39,839 nt of DNA from DAOUMF01 sp034411955 (GTDB lineage: Bacteria; Chloroflexota; Dehalococcoidia; SM23-28-2; RBG-16-64-32), in assembly GCA_034411955.1 (NCBI GenBank), contig DAOUMF010000149.1, forward strand, positions 1-39,839, written 5' to 3'. Positions 31,671 to 39,839 of the stretch are shown here, one piece after another. Position 1 is the first letter of the stretch, and every line of letters begins with the position of its first letter. The translations under genes and the position numbers were made by a program. Below the pieces are notes generated by a model. It was not told where the DNA came from and searched no databases. It saw only the letters and a program-made list of their open reading frames with translations.

Positions 31671-32374
31671 CGTCCGTGCTCCAAGCTGAAGGCGTGGTCG
31701 CCGGCTACGGAGAAGTGGAGATCCTCCACGGCGTCTCCATTGCCCTCAACGAGGGTGAGATCGTGGCCGTCATCGGCCCCAACGGTGCAGGCAAGTCCAC
31801 CCTCCTCAAGGCCGTCTTTGGCCTGCTCTCCGTCCGCAGCGGGAGCGTCCAACTGCTGGGCCGGGAGGTAACAAACCTCTCTCCGGATCGCATAGTCCAG
31901 GGCGGCATGTCCTACGTCCCCCAGGTTGACAACGTCTTCCCCAGCCTCACCATCAACGAAAACCTGGAGATGGGTGCCTTCGTCCGCCGCGATGGCCTGC
32001 GAGAGCGTCTGGAGCGCGTCTACGGCCTCTTCCCTGACCTCACCGACCGCCGCGGCGAGCGCGCCGGTGGGCTCTCCGGCGGCCAGCGCCAGATGCTGGC
32101 CCTCGCTCGCGCCCTCATGCTCGACCCCAAGGTCCTCCTCCTCGACGAGCCCTCCGCCAGCCTCTCACCCATCATGGTCGAGTCCATCTTTGAGAAGATC
32201 GGCGAAATCAACCGCTCCGGCACCGCTATCCTCCTTGTGGAACAGAACGCCAAGGAAGCCCTCAGCTTCAGCAGTCGCGCCTACGTCCTGGCTATGGGCG
32301 AGAACCGGATCGAAGGCGAAGCCGCCAGCCTTCTGGACAACGAAGAGGTGGGTAAGCTCTACCTGGGCGCGTAA
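31667..32374 (+). CDS. livF: Branched-chain amino-acid ABC transporter ATPase LivF
   Basis: A 235-residue partner ATPase. Walker A GPNGAGKST, signature GLSGGQRQMLALAR, Walker B VLLLDEPSASL, H-loop ILLVEQNAKEAL, all of LivF type. The family hallmark MSYVPQVDNVFPSLTINENL precedes the signature. It overlaps livG by 4 bp and is 3 bp ahead of livH. Confidence 0.94.
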   Translation: MTSVLQAEGVVAGYGEVEILHGVSIALNEGEIVAVIGPNGAGKSTLLKAVFGLLSVRSGSVQLLGREVTNLSPDRIVQGGMSYVPQVDNVFPSLTINENLEMGAFVRRDGLRERLERVYGLFPDLTDRRGERAGGLSGGQRQMLALARALMLDPKVLLLDEPSASLSPIMVESIFEKIGEINRSGTAILLVEQNAKEALSFSSRAYVLAMGENRIEGEAASLLDNEEVGKLYLGA

Positions 32375-32377
32375 GGC

Positions 32378-33652
32378 ATGGCCACGATCGAACTCACCTA
32401 CGACCGGCTCCTAGACCGACTCCGTGGCCTCGGCGACGTCATTATTGGCACAATCGTCTGGGTTGTCGCCCTCTCCTTCGCGGCCTGGGCTGTCGTAGCC
32501 GAAACGGACGGACCCGTGGCCGTCGGCTGGGCTGCGGTGATTGTCCTGCTCCTGGGAGCCGGGGGCCTCATGTTCAGATACGCCGATACCCTCCGGGCGC
32601 GGGGCGACGACCTCATCATCACCGGCTTGTGGGCCAACATCGTTGTCTTCGGTATCTGGGCCATCCTTACCAGGACCGACGCCTTCGCCGTTGGCGTGGT
32701 CACCGGTAGCGTCCTCGCTCTTGGAGCCATCGGCCTCACCCTCATCTACGGCATCCTCAAGTTTGCCCATTTCGCCCACGGCGACTCAATGATGCTCGCC
32801 GCCTACATCGCCTTCTTCGCCCTCACCGGCATCGTTGTCGGAGACAGGGCGGACACTCGGCCCCTGCCCTGGAGCCTCAACGATCTGCCAGGAGCCACCG
32901 ACAGCATCCCCTGGCCCGACCAGCTCGGCGGCGGCGATTTCTCATTCGGCTACGGCCTCATTATCGCCATGGCTGTGGCCGCCGTTGCCATGGCGCTGGT
33001 GTTTGTTCTCCTGGATTTCCTTGTCTATCGGCCTCTGCGCCGCCGCGGCAGTGGCATCGTCATCTTCGCCATCGCCTCCCTCGGCATCGCCATCGCCATG
33101 CGCAGCCTCATGCTCATGCTCTGGGCCTCTTTTCGCCGCTTGTACGTTCCCGGAATCCGTCCCACGACAGACCTCCCCTTTGGCGTCCGCATCGTCACAG
33201 ATCAGATATTCATTTTCATCACTGCCATGATTCTTGCTGCTCTCGTCTATGTTCTGCTTTTCCGCACCAAGCTCGGCAAGGCGATGCGCGCTGTGTCCGA
33301 CAATCCGGACCTGGCCGAAGTTAGCGGCATAAACCCGGAACAGATCATCAGGTGGACCTGGCTCATCGGCGGTGTCCTGGTGGCGGTTGCCGGCGTCATG
33401 CTGGCCTTGCAGGCCCAGCTCAAGCCCGAACTGGGGTTCGTCCTCCTCCTGCCCCTGTTCGCGGCAACTATCCTAGGGGGCATCGGCAGCCCCCAGGGCG
33501 CCTTTGCAGGCGGCATGATCGTGGGCATCACCCAGGAGGTCGCCGTCACCCTGGGCTTTCTCAGTCCCGGCTACAAGTTCTCTATCGCTTTCATCATCCT
33601 GATCCTGATCCTGCTGCTACGGCCCCGCGGCCTGCTCGGAGCGAAGACGTGA
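32378..33652 (+). CDS. livH: Branched-chain amino-acid ABC permease LivH, with N-terminal extension
   Basis: A 424-residue permease, clearly longer than the usual ~290-310. The canonical LivH part starts around residue 108 (GSVLALGAIGLTLIYGILKF, then AHGDSMMLAAY) and ends with the family's LLLPLFAATILGGIGSPQGA. The first ~105 residues add about three transmembrane helices (for example ALSFAAWAVVAETDGP and AVIVLLLGAGGLMF) that ordinary LivH lacks. A second insertion near residues 150-185 (loop with DTRPLPWSLND) is hydrophilic. Overlaps livM by 1 bp. Confidence 0.92.
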   Translation: MATIELTYDRLLDRLRGLGDVIIGTIVWVVALSFAAWAVVAETDGPVAVGWAAVIVLLLGAGGLMFRYADTLRARGDDLIITGLWANIVVFGIWAILTRTDAFAVGVVTGSVLALGAIGLTLIYGILKFAHFAHGDSMMLAAYIAFFALTGIVVGDRADTRPLPWSLNDLPGATDSIPWPDQLGGGDFSFGYGLIIAMAVAAVAMALVFVLLDFLVYRPLRRRGSGIVIFAIASLGIAIAMRSLMLMLWASFRRLYVPGIRPTTDLPFGVRIVTDQIFIFITAMILAALVYVLLFRTKLGKAMRAVSDNPDLAEVSGINPEQIIRWTWLIGGVLVAVAGVMLALQAQLKPELGFVLLLPLFAATILGGIGSPQGAFAGGMIVGITQEVAVTLGFLSPGYKFSIAFIILILILLLRPRGLLGAKT

Positions 33653-34890
33653 TGAAGCTGCCGGCGGTGCTCAGCGCGCACGGCCTGCGCGCGCGCCTAG
33701 ACTGGGGCCGGCTCCTCACGCCGCTCACATTCCTGATTATCACTCTGGCCATCGTCGTGATACCTGCCGAGCGCTCCGGCTGGGACTTTCACGTCGACCT
33801 ACAGTTCGGCGTGATCCCGACATTCGGCGGCGGCGCCATCAACTTCCTGACTTTCTTCGCCACCTTTGTCGCCATCTACGGCCTTCTGACCCTGGGCCTC
33901 AACGTCCAGTGGGGCTATACTGGCGTCTTCAACTTTGGCGTCATGGCCTTCTTCCTGGTCGGCGCCAACACCGCTGCTATCATCACCAAACCCCCCGCCA
34001 GCGGCGAGTACGTTGAGTACGTGGGAGGTTTCGGCGACGCGCTGAACATAATCCCGGCCCTGGACAGCGGACAGTGGTTCCCTTTCCTGGTCGGCATCAT
34101 TGGCGCCGCCGTGGCTTGCGGTATCCTGGCCTTCTTCCTCTCGATCCCCGCCCTGCGACTGCGCGAAGACTACCTGGCCATCACCACCATCGGCATCGCG
34201 GAATTCCTGCGTCGGATCACCATCGAGGAGCGGTGGCTCGTCAACGGCACCCGCGGCCTCCCGGGCATCCCCCGCCCCCTAAGCGGCTGGATCGGACTGG
34301 ACGAGTACCGGTTCGTCATCTTCGGCATCGCCGTCGCTGTCCTCATCCTCGTCTTCTTGGCCGTCGAGCGGGGAATCCGCTCACCCTGGGGCCGTGTCCT
34401 GCGTGCCCTACGCGAGGATGAGCTGACCACCGCCGCCAGCGGTAAGAACGTCTTCGCTTTTAAGTCCCAGGGCTTCGTAGTGGGAGCGATGATCATGGGC
34501 ATCGGCGGCGCCATGTACGGCTACGCCAACAGCTCCATCTCCCCCGACACCTTCACCCACTTCTTCGCCACCTTCATCTTCTGGGCCATGCTCATGGTCG
34601 GCGGCAGCGGCAACAACAAGGGCGCCATCCTCGGCGCCTATATCGTCTGGGGACTCTGGAACATCACCCTCCAGCTCCAGGGATACGATCTCCCCACCGC
34701 CATCGGCAGCCGCATCTTCTTCATCCGCGACTTCGTGCTGGGCGCCCTAATCGTCATTGTCCTTCTTCTGCGCCCGCAGGGCCTCATCCCGGAGGAGCGG
34801 CGGGTCTCCATCTGGGTGGAGCGCCATGCGAGGCGCCTACGTAGACCGGAGCAGCCATCGCCGGGAGAGGCAGACCTGCCCGCCGAGTAG
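33652..34890 (+). CDS. livM: Branched-chain amino-acid ABC permease LivM
   Basis: A 412-residue inner-membrane permease, pairing with LivH. Family motifs include LLTLGLNVQWGYTGVFNFG, SIPALRLREDYLAITTIGIAE and, later, FKSQGFVVGAMIMGIGGAMYG. The C-terminal tail is charged and cytosolic. Start is ATG 33652, sharing a base with the livH stop (TGATG); an upstream frame is only a shadow. A terminator-like hairpin follows. Confidence 0.93.
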   Translation: MKLPAVLSAHGLRARLDWGRLLTPLTFLIITLAIVVIPAERSGWDFHVDLQFGVIPTFGGGAINFLTFFATFVAIYGLLTLGLNVQWGYTGVFNFGVMAFFLVGANTAAIITKPPASGEYVEYVGGFGDALNIIPALDSGQWFPFLVGIIGAAVACGILAFFLSIPALRLREDYLAITTIGIAEFLRRITIEERWLVNGTRGLPGIPRPLSGWIGLDEYRFVIFGIAVAVLILVFLAVERGIRSPWGRVLRALREDELTTAASGKNVFAFKSQGFVVGAMIMGIGGAMYGYANSSISPDTFTHFFATFIFWAMLMVGGSGNNKGAILGAYIVWGLWNITLQLQGYDLPTAIGSRIFFIRDFVLGALIVIVLLLRPQGLIPEERRVSIWVERHARRLRRPEQPSPGEADLPAE

Positions 34891-34911
34891 ACTGTTTGCC
34901 GTATACAAACT

Positions 34912-34938
34912 GGGAGGCCTCTCTTGAAGAGGCCCCCC
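34912..34938. terminator. Terminator between convergent livM and livK
   Basis: GGGAGGCCTCT (34912-34922) pairs with AGAGGCCCCCC (34928-34938) with one mismatch and a 5-nt loop. Strong and lying between two converging genes, so probably bidirectional, though it lacks a clear U-run. Confidence 0.6.
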
Positions 34939-34974
34939 AGCGCTTGCCAACAGGGCAATTTGGCCTAGACGCGC

Positions 34975-36294
34975 TTACTCGATCTTGGTGACCTCCCCGG
35001 TGTTCAGGTCGACCTTGAACACTTCGTCCGTTATCAGATCCTCAGCCGCGGCGTCCACATGCCAGGTCTCGATGGCGCCGATCAGTACGTCCCCGTTCTC
35101 GTCCAGATCCACGGGTCCGGCCGCGCCCTCGTAGTTGATGTCATTGCCGGCGGCGATGGCGGCCAGGGCGGTCGTGAAGCCTTCGGTGCCCGGGTTGACT
35201 GTATCTCCCGGCGGGTTCGCGATATCCCGCAGGGCGTCTCGGATGGCTGTGGAGTCGGTCGAGCCGGCCTTCTCTGCTGCCAGAGCCACTAGGTACACCG
35301 CGTCGTACATCTCCCGCATGAACGGCAGCGGCGGGGTAGAGCCGTACTCAGCCTCATAGGCGGTCTCGAAGGCCGCGCCGGTGGGCAGGTCCAGCGCGCT
35401 CGGCGCTGTGCCGTGCATCCCGTCGAAGTTCGCCCAGCCCAGATCGGCAAACTGGTCTGAGGACTTCGTGCCGTCCACGAACAGGTACGTGTCCACGTTC
35501 CCTGCCTCCACCGATTCCCTCAGGAACACGCCTGCGCTCTCAGGGTAGGCAATGGCTGCCAGCGCCTCCGGATTATCGGCGGTGCAGGTGCTCAGCTCCG
35601 ACGCGTACGTGGCCTGCTCCGACTCATGCGGCACGGCAGCGGTTATCGTGCCGCCCGCAGCCTCGAAGTTCGTCTTGAAGGAGTCGGACAGACCTTCACC
35701 GTACGCGTTGTTGATGTACATGTTGCAGACGGTGGTTAGGTCTAGGTCGCCGGCCAACTGAGCCAGAATGACGCCCTGAGCCGCGTCGGAGATGGTCGTT
35801 CGGAACAGGAAGTCGTTGTCGATCGCCTCGGTCAGACCCGGCGACGTAGACGCTGGCGATATCTGTAGAATGTTGCCGGGCCCTGTCACTGACTCTGCTA
35901 TCTGCAGCGTCACGCCGCTGGACAGCGCCCCCAGGATCGCGTCTACGTTCTCCACCTCAACTAAGCGGGTGGCTTCCGTGGCCCCCTGCGAAGGGTCCGT
36001 GCCCGTGTCGCCCGTCACGATCTCGATGTCCTGGCCCAGGACGCCGCCCGCGGCGTTGATCTCCTTCGCCGCCAGCCGTGCTGCGTTCTCGTGCGCAGGG
36101 CCGAAGTCCGATAGGTCGCCGGTGAACGCCACCAGCACCCCGATCTTCAGCGGCCCGGCCGCTGTCGGCGTCTCGCCGGCCGCGGGCGTCTCGCCCTCCT
36201 TCTCCTCCTCCCCGCAGGCGGCAAAGGCGAGGAGGACTACCAGGGCTGCCGCTGCTATCAAGAGCCACTTGTGGCGTGTCAACCACTGTGGCAT
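34975..36294 (-). CDS. livK: Branched-chain amino-acid-type substrate-binding lipoprotein LivK
   Basis: A 439-residue periplasmic-type binding protein (type I fold, Leu/Ile/Val family). A signal peptide ends in a lipobox-like LAFAAC with Cys27 as the lipid site, followed by an acidic Gly-rich linker. The binding domain opens KIGVLVAFTGDLSDFGPAHE and has the family stretch AKEINAAGGVLGQDIEIV. Start at ATG 36294 (AAAGGAGGG upstream) rather than an earlier frame. It is transcribed towards the liv operon from its own promoter, unlike the more usual same-operon order. Confidence 0.93.
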   Translation of the reverse strand: MPQWLTRHKWLLIAAAALVVLLAFAACGEEEKEGETPAAGETPTAAGPLKIGVLVAFTGDLSDFGPAHENAARLAAKEINAAGGVLGQDIEIVTGDTGTDPSQGATEATRLVEVENVDAILGALSSGVTLQIAESVTGPGNILQISPASTSPGLTEAIDNDFLFRTTISDAAQGVILAQLAGDLDLTTVCNMYINNAYGEGLSDSFKTNFEAAGGTITAAVPHESEQATYASELSTCTADNPEALAAIAYPESAGVFLRESVEAGNVDTYLFVDGTKSSDQFADLGWANFDGMHGTAPSALDLPTGAAFETAYEAEYGSTPPLPFMREMYDAVYLVALAAEKAGSTDSTAIRDALRDIANPPGDTVNPGTEGFTTALAAIAAGNDINYEGAAGPVDLDENGDVLIGAIETWHVDAAAEDLITDEVFKVDLNTGEVTKIE

Positions 36295-36346
36295 AATTTC
36301 CCTCCTTTCGCGATATAGGAAACTGCCCCGTGCAAATCTGTCCGAT

Positions 36347-36375
36347 AGCTTAACTAGTTGTCTTCTCTTCGTCAA
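36347..36375 (-). promoter_or_regulatory. Promoter of livK
   Basis: Minus-strand TTGACG (36375-36370) and TAAGCT (36352-36347), 17 bp apart, leaving a ~45-nt leader with the strong ribosome site. Confidence 0.55.
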
Positions 36376-36499
36376 GAGAATTGCGGTACATAAGCAGATG
36401 ATTGTGTCTGGAGATAAGCCCGCCGATTCTCCCTGATTTGCTCCTAGCCCCGCCCTGTCCTAACCTAGCCGTCGGCAGGCCACCCCGCTGGAGGCCTAC

Positions 36500-37447
36500 A
36501 TGCAGAGCGACTGTTCACCCTTGCGGTTGGGATGCCCCGTCCGGTTCCGCGACCGCTGGCAGGGCCGTCTTGCCGCCCTGGAGACCGATGCCCAATGGCT
36601 GATCCTCAACCTTGTGCTCTCCCGCGGCATCTTTCGCCCCCTGGAAGTCAAACTTCCCTTCTCCACCGCCAACCAGTGGGACGATGATTCCCTCTCCCTC
36701 GACTGCACCAGCCACGAGGCGTTCGGCCGCCAGGTTCCCCCTGTGGCTGTTCCGCCCAGGCCTCTTTCGGCCAGGACGCCTCTCTCCGCCAGCGACGCCA
36801 GGCTGGCCGGCGCCCTGGTTCACAGGGCCTCCCGGCAGGCCAGCCACCTCCTCCTGAGATGGGGCCTGTTCGCCTCAGAACTGCTCATCATCCCGGTCCA
36901 GGATGTCACCCTGGAGGGTGGCGCGATCAGGCTCGCGGTTCAGACGGACGCTCTAGCCGTCTACCGTCCCGACTCCGAACTCGCGGAGGCCGTGCGCGGC
37001 GCCCTCGCCGCCCATCGCTACCTGACCGCGGACGACCGCCGCACCCTCAACGTCGCGGTCGTGGACGAGGTCGCCCATCTATCGGGAAACGTCCGCACGC
37101 CCCAGGCTAAGGCCTACGTCCACGCCACGGCGGCCTCCGTGCCCGGCGTCACTGCCCTCATCGACACCGTTGTCGATGATCACCAACTGGAGATCGATGT
37201 CGGCCGCGCCCTCGACGCCGCCGGCCTCTTCCGCTACGGACGTATCTACGTGCGGTCTGCCCTCGGCGACCTCACTCTCTGCGGCTCCGTCAGGGCCGAG
37301 GCCGCAGTCGCCGACATCGTGAAGACCGCGTCGGCGGTCCCCGGCGTGCGCTCCGTGGCCAGCCGCATGGACGTGGCGGGGAGTCCTCCGCCTGCGACCG
37401 CGCCGTCGCACCCTGCGACCACCGGTCGGGACTCCCGCAAGAGCTAG
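36500..37447 (+). CDS. BON-domain protein with PRC-barrel-like N-terminus
   Basis: A 315-residue soluble protein with no signal peptide or transmembrane helix. Residues ~8-60 (GCPVRFRDRWQGRLAALETD) look like a PRC-barrel-type beta domain. The remainder contains BON-like segments: one around 195-240 (VAHLSGNVRTPQAKAY, then VPGVTALIDTVV) and a second around 240-300 ending VPGVRSVASRMDVAG. BON domains usually bind lipid or mediate assembly. GGAGG is 5 nt before the ATG. Role unknown. Confidence 0.75.
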   Translation: MQSDCSPLRLGCPVRFRDRWQGRLAALETDAQWLILNLVLSRGIFRPLEVKLPFSTANQWDDDSLSLDCTSHEAFGRQVPPVAVPPRPLSARTPLSASDARLAGALVHRASRQASHLLLRWGLFASELLIIPVQDVTLEGGAIRLAVQTDALAVYRPDSELAEAVRGALAAHRYLTADDRRTLNVAVVDEVAHLSGNVRTPQAKAYVHATAASVPGVTALIDTVVDDHQLEIDVGRALDAAGLFRYGRIYVRSALGDLTLCGSVRAEAAVADIVKTASAVPGVRSVASRMDVAGSPPPATAPSHPATTGRDSRKS

Positions 37448-37511
37448 CCCCCGCACGCCCTGTCCGGTCCCCGTCAACCGCTGACCGCGTGCTATCATTG
37501 ATTCGAGCCGA

Positions 37512-38252
37512 ATGCTTCTCTTTCGCTACTTGGACCGACTGGAAAACGACCCACTAGTCGCCCTTGTCGTCTTCGGAGCCCTCGTAACGGCCCTCGTTGT
37601 CGGCATCTCCGTTCACGAGTTCTCCCACGCCTACGTAGCCGACAGAATGGGCGACCGTTTGCCCCGCAGCCTCGGCCGCGTCACCCTCAACCCCCTGGCG
37701 CACCTTGACCCCGCCGGCACCATCCTCCTCTTCCTGGTCGGCTTCGGCTGGGGGAAGCCGGTGCCGGTGAACCCCAACGTCGCCCGCGACCCCAAGGCGG
37801 CGATGGCCATCATCGCCGGTGCCGGGCCATTCTCCAACTTCCTCGTCGCCGCCGTCGCCGGCCTGCCCCTCCGGCTGGGACTGGTGCATTGGCTGTCGCC
37901 CTTCAACTTGGCTGACATCGATCTCCATATCTTCTTCGGCTTCGACGCCGTCGACTACCTGGGCCTTTATCTGAGCGCTATCGTCCTCATCAGCATCATC
38001 CTCGGCGTCTTCAACCTCCTTCCCATCTTCCCCCTGGACGGCCACCGCCTCGTCCCCGCCTTCCTCACCGACGACGCTGCCCGCTCCTACATGCAGTTCC
38101 AGGCCCGCTACGGCCTCATTATCCTCATCGTCCTCATCGCCCTGCCCTTCCTCACCGGCGGCCAGTTCGGCATACTGTTCGAGGTCATGAGCCCCATCAT
38201 CAACGTCCTCGCCCGCCTCTTCGCCGGTATAGACCAGAACGTCTTCGGCTAG
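37512..38252 (+). CDS. Site-2-type M50 metalloprotease
   Basis: A 246-residue multi-pass membrane protease. The zinc site is HEFSHA (His35, Glu36, His39), and the third ligand Asp176 is in NLLPIFPLDGHR, both inside predicted transmembrane helices. There is no PDZ domain, so it belongs to the minimal group-III type. Substrate unknown; relatives release membrane-tethered transcription factors. It begins about 14 bp after a TATCAT box. Confidence 0.9.
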   Translation: MLLFRYLDRLENDPLVALVVFGALVTALVVGISVHEFSHAYVADRMGDRLPRSLGRVTLNPLAHLDPAGTILLFLVGFGWGKPVPVNPNVARDPKAAMAIIAGAGPFSNFLVAAVAGLPLRLGLVHWLSPFNLADIDLHIFFGFDAVDYLGLYLSAIVLISIILGVFNLLPIFPLDGHRLVPAFLTDDAARSYMQFQARYGLIILIVLIALPFLTGGQFGILFEVMSPIINVLARLFAGIDQNVFG

Positions 38253-38300
38253 CGGTGCTTTCCCTGCCCCAGCCGCTCGTGCTAAGCTCATGACGCCATC

Positions 38301-39398
38301 ATGAAGGAAGCCCAGGAACGCAAACGTATCACCATAATTGGCCTCGGCCTCATCGGCGGCTCGCTCGGCCTCGCCATAAAGGCTGCCCGCCTCCCGGAGG
38401 TGGAGGTCGTCGGCCACTCCCGCCGCCGCGAGTCCGCCAACAAGGCCCGCAAGATCGGCGCCATCGATCGGGCGGAGCACAACCTGCCGCGGGCTGTGGA
38501 GCGGGCCGGTATCGTCATCATCGCCACCCCCATCCTCGCCATACGCGAGGTCATGGAGCAGATTGCTCCCCACCTGCCGGAGGGCTGCGTCGTTACCGAT
38601 ACCGGCAGCACCAAAGAGCGGATCATGGAGTGGGCGGCGCAGCTCCTGCCCCCCTCCGTGAGCTTCGTTGGAGGGCACCCCATGGCCGGCAAGGAGACGC
38701 AGGGGATCGACAATGCGGAGGAGGGCCTCTTCCGCCAGCGCCCCTACTGCATATGCCCCGCCGTGGACGCTCATGAGGGCGCCGTGCGCGCCGTCATCGG
38801 CATAGTGCGCCTCGTGGGCGCCGAGCCCATGTTCCTGCACCCCAAGGAGCACGACCAATACGCCGCCGCCGTCAGCCACCTTCCATTGCTGCTCTCCACC
38901 GCCCTGTTCACCCTCCTCCGTGCCAGCCCTGCCTGGAGCGACCTCTCTCCCATGGCCTCTTCCGGCTTCCGCGACGTCACCCGCCTCACCTCCGGCGACC
39001 CCCGGATGAGCCACGATATCTTCCTCACCAATCGTGACGCCGCCATCCACTGGCTGGACCGAATGGGTGACGAACTGCGGCGCTACCGCGACCTCCTGGA
39101 GGGCGACGAAGAGGAACTGCTGGAGACCTTCGCCAGGGCCCAGATGGATCGCGATACCTTCATCGCCGAGCCCCGCCCCCGGCGCCTCGAAGTCGATCAG
39201 CCCGACGTTCGCCGGGAGCTCATGAACTCCCTCATCGGCGGCTGGATTTCCGACCGCATCAAGAAGGCCCAAGAGTTGCCCGGCCTCTTGCGGGAGGCGG
39301 ACGAGGCCCGCGCCAAGGACAAGCGCAGCCGATCCCAGCGCATCGCTGAGGACATCCGGCGCGACCTGGAAAAGCTCGAGCGTAAAGACCGCGGGTGA
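38301..39398 (+). CDS. tyrA: Prephenate dehydrogenase
   Basis: A 365-residue NAD(P)-dependent prephenate/arogenate dehydrogenase, oxidising prephenate to 4-hydroxyphenylpyruvate for tyrosine synthesis. Cofactor loop ITIIGLGLIGGSLGLAIK, then VTDTGSTKERI, FVGGHPMAGKE with the catalytic His, and HDQYAAAVSHLPLLLSTAL. It is longer than the ~280-residue minimal enzyme, with a charged C-terminal coiled extension (from ~310). No ACT domain is visible. aroA follows 6 bp later. Confidence 0.94.
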   Translation: MKEAQERKRITIIGLGLIGGSLGLAIKAARLPEVEVVGHSRRRESANKARKIGAIDRAEHNLPRAVERAGIVIIATPILAIREVMEQIAPHLPEGCVVTDTGSTKERIMEWAAQLLPPSVSFVGGHPMAGKETQGIDNAEEGLFRQRPYCICPAVDAHEGAVRAVIGIVRLVGAEPMFLHPKEHDQYAAAVSHLPLLLSTALFTLLRASPAWSDLSPMASSGFRDVTRLTSGDPRMSHDIFLTNRDAAIHWLDRMGDELRRYRDLLEGDEEELLETFARAQMDRDTFIAEPRPRRLEVDQPDVRRELMNSLIGGWISDRIKKAQELPGLLREADEARAKDKRSRSQRIAEDIRRDLEKLERKDRG

Positions 39399-39404
39399 CC
39401 TCCC

Positions 39405-39839
39405 GTGCAGCGCCAGGTTCGCCCCGCTCGCACCCTCCGCGGCACCATCGTGCCCCCCGGCGACAAGTCCATCTCCCACCGCGCCGCCATCCTGAACGCC
39501 ATCGCCGATGGCCACGCCCTCGTCCACGGCTTCCAGCGCGCCGCTGACTGCCTCGCCACCCTCCGCTGCCTGCGTATCCTCGGCGTCCCATGGTCGTGGC
39601 ACGACGAAGCGACCCTGGCCATACACGGCCGCGGTCGCCACGGCCTCTCGGAGAGCGACCGCGTCCTCGACTGCCGCAACTCCGGCACCACCATGCGTCT
39701 CCTGGCTGGCCTCCTGGCCCCGCAGCCCTTCTTCTCCGTCCTCAGCGGTGACCGTTCCCTCCGCTCGCGCCCCATGGCCCGCGTCGTCCAGCCCCTCCGG
39801 CGAATGGGGGCCAACATCTCCGGCCGCGCGGGGGGCACC
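39405..39839 (+). CDS. aroA: EPSP synthase, 5' part (runs off window)
   Basis: The first 145 residues of 3-phosphoshikimate 1-carboxyvinyltransferase, the sixth shikimate-pathway step and the glyphosate target. Visible are GDKSISHRAAI (phosphate and shikimate-3-phosphate contacts) and NSGTTMRLLAGLLA, the phosphoenolpyruvate-site region. The start is GTG 39405, 6 bp after the tyrA stop, so the two form an aromatic amino-acid operon. The rest, including the second half of the active site, lies outside the window. Confidence 0.94.
   Translation, partial: MQRQVRPARTLRGTIVPPGDKSISHRAAILNAIADGHALVHGFQRAADCLATLRCLRILGVPWSWHDEATLAIHGRGRHGLSESDRVLDCRNSGTTMRLLAGLLAPQPFFSVLSGDRSLRSRPMARVVQPLRRMGANISGRAGGT

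Noticed and set aside
37554..39641. A 695-codon open frame antisense to the M50 protease, tyrA and aroA
   Set aside because: Its composition (Gly, Glu, Asp, Ala-rich without motif order) is what the codon bias of GC-rich genes gives on the opposite strand, while the plus-strand frames carry full, recognisable domains.
1..39839. CRISPR arrays, rRNA genes, insertion sequences and complete prophage
   Set aside because: No regularly spaced direct repeats, rRNA sequence, transposase or phage structural genes were seen; only the integrase remnant beside tRNA-Arg points to a mobile element.

Overview
The window is high-GC bacterial chromosome with dense, short-spaced operons on both strands. The gene set (DUF3090/TIGR03847 protein, EtfAB and acyl-CoA dehydrogenase cluster, FeoB, MgtE, branched-chain amino-acid ABC transporter, promoters with TGC-TAnnnT extended -10 boxes) suggests a Chloroflexota member, probably a heterotrophic Dehalococcoidia-like lineage. 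DUF3090 is best known from Actinobacteria and Chloroflexi, so the phylum call is moderately, not firmly, supported.

Layout. 1-6834: catalase 3' end, then a minus-strand block (merB-like gene, etfA, etfB) divergent from an acyl-CoA dehydrogenase and an Old Yellow Enzyme/dienoyl-CoA reductase-type flavoenzyme. 6851-11976: DinB, DUF3090, ChbG-type deacetylase, aspartate-semialdehyde dehydrogenase, methyltransferase, GNAT. 11946-14377: feoB, a Cys-rich miniprotein and feoA, divergent from glnA (14626-15981). 16176-17319: AhpD-like protein and SDR. 17433-18939: a lower-GC pair encoding an AvcD-like kinase/deoxycytidylate-deaminase fusion and a zinc ribbon. 19198-22858: four minus-strand oxidoreductase/hydratase genes. 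23066-24761: tRNA-His, mgtE, tRNA-Arg. 24869-27118: degenerate fragments next to tRNA-Arg (integrase remnant, GGDEF-like protein, HTH, Tat-signal protein). 27107-29945: a cluster with two CsoR-type repressors, small membrane proteins and a methyltransferase, sharing a 17-bp operator-like motif. 30891-36294: livGFHM operon with a convergent livK. 36500-39839: BON protein, M50 protease, tyrA and the 5' part of aroA.

The outstanding observation is at 2632-3342. The minus strand carries one continuous reading frame for a MerB-like (alkylmercury lyase) protein interrupted by exactly two in-frame TGA codons. When aligned by hand with MerB, the two TGAs fall on the two catalytic cysteines (Cys96 and Cys159 of the classical enzyme). 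Each is followed at the proper distance by a stem-loop with a G-leading apical loop; the second is a perfect 7-bp stem with a GGUC loop. This is the signature of bacterial selenocysteine insertion, so the gene most likely encodes a double-selenocysteine organomercurial-lyase homologue that a standard gene finder would break into fragments.

Secondary points of interest are the AvcD-like deaminase (possible anti-phage function), the CsoR operator family, a frameshift at the end of the second csoR, the Cys-rich protein in the feo operon, and a promoter-like module shared by glnA and livG.
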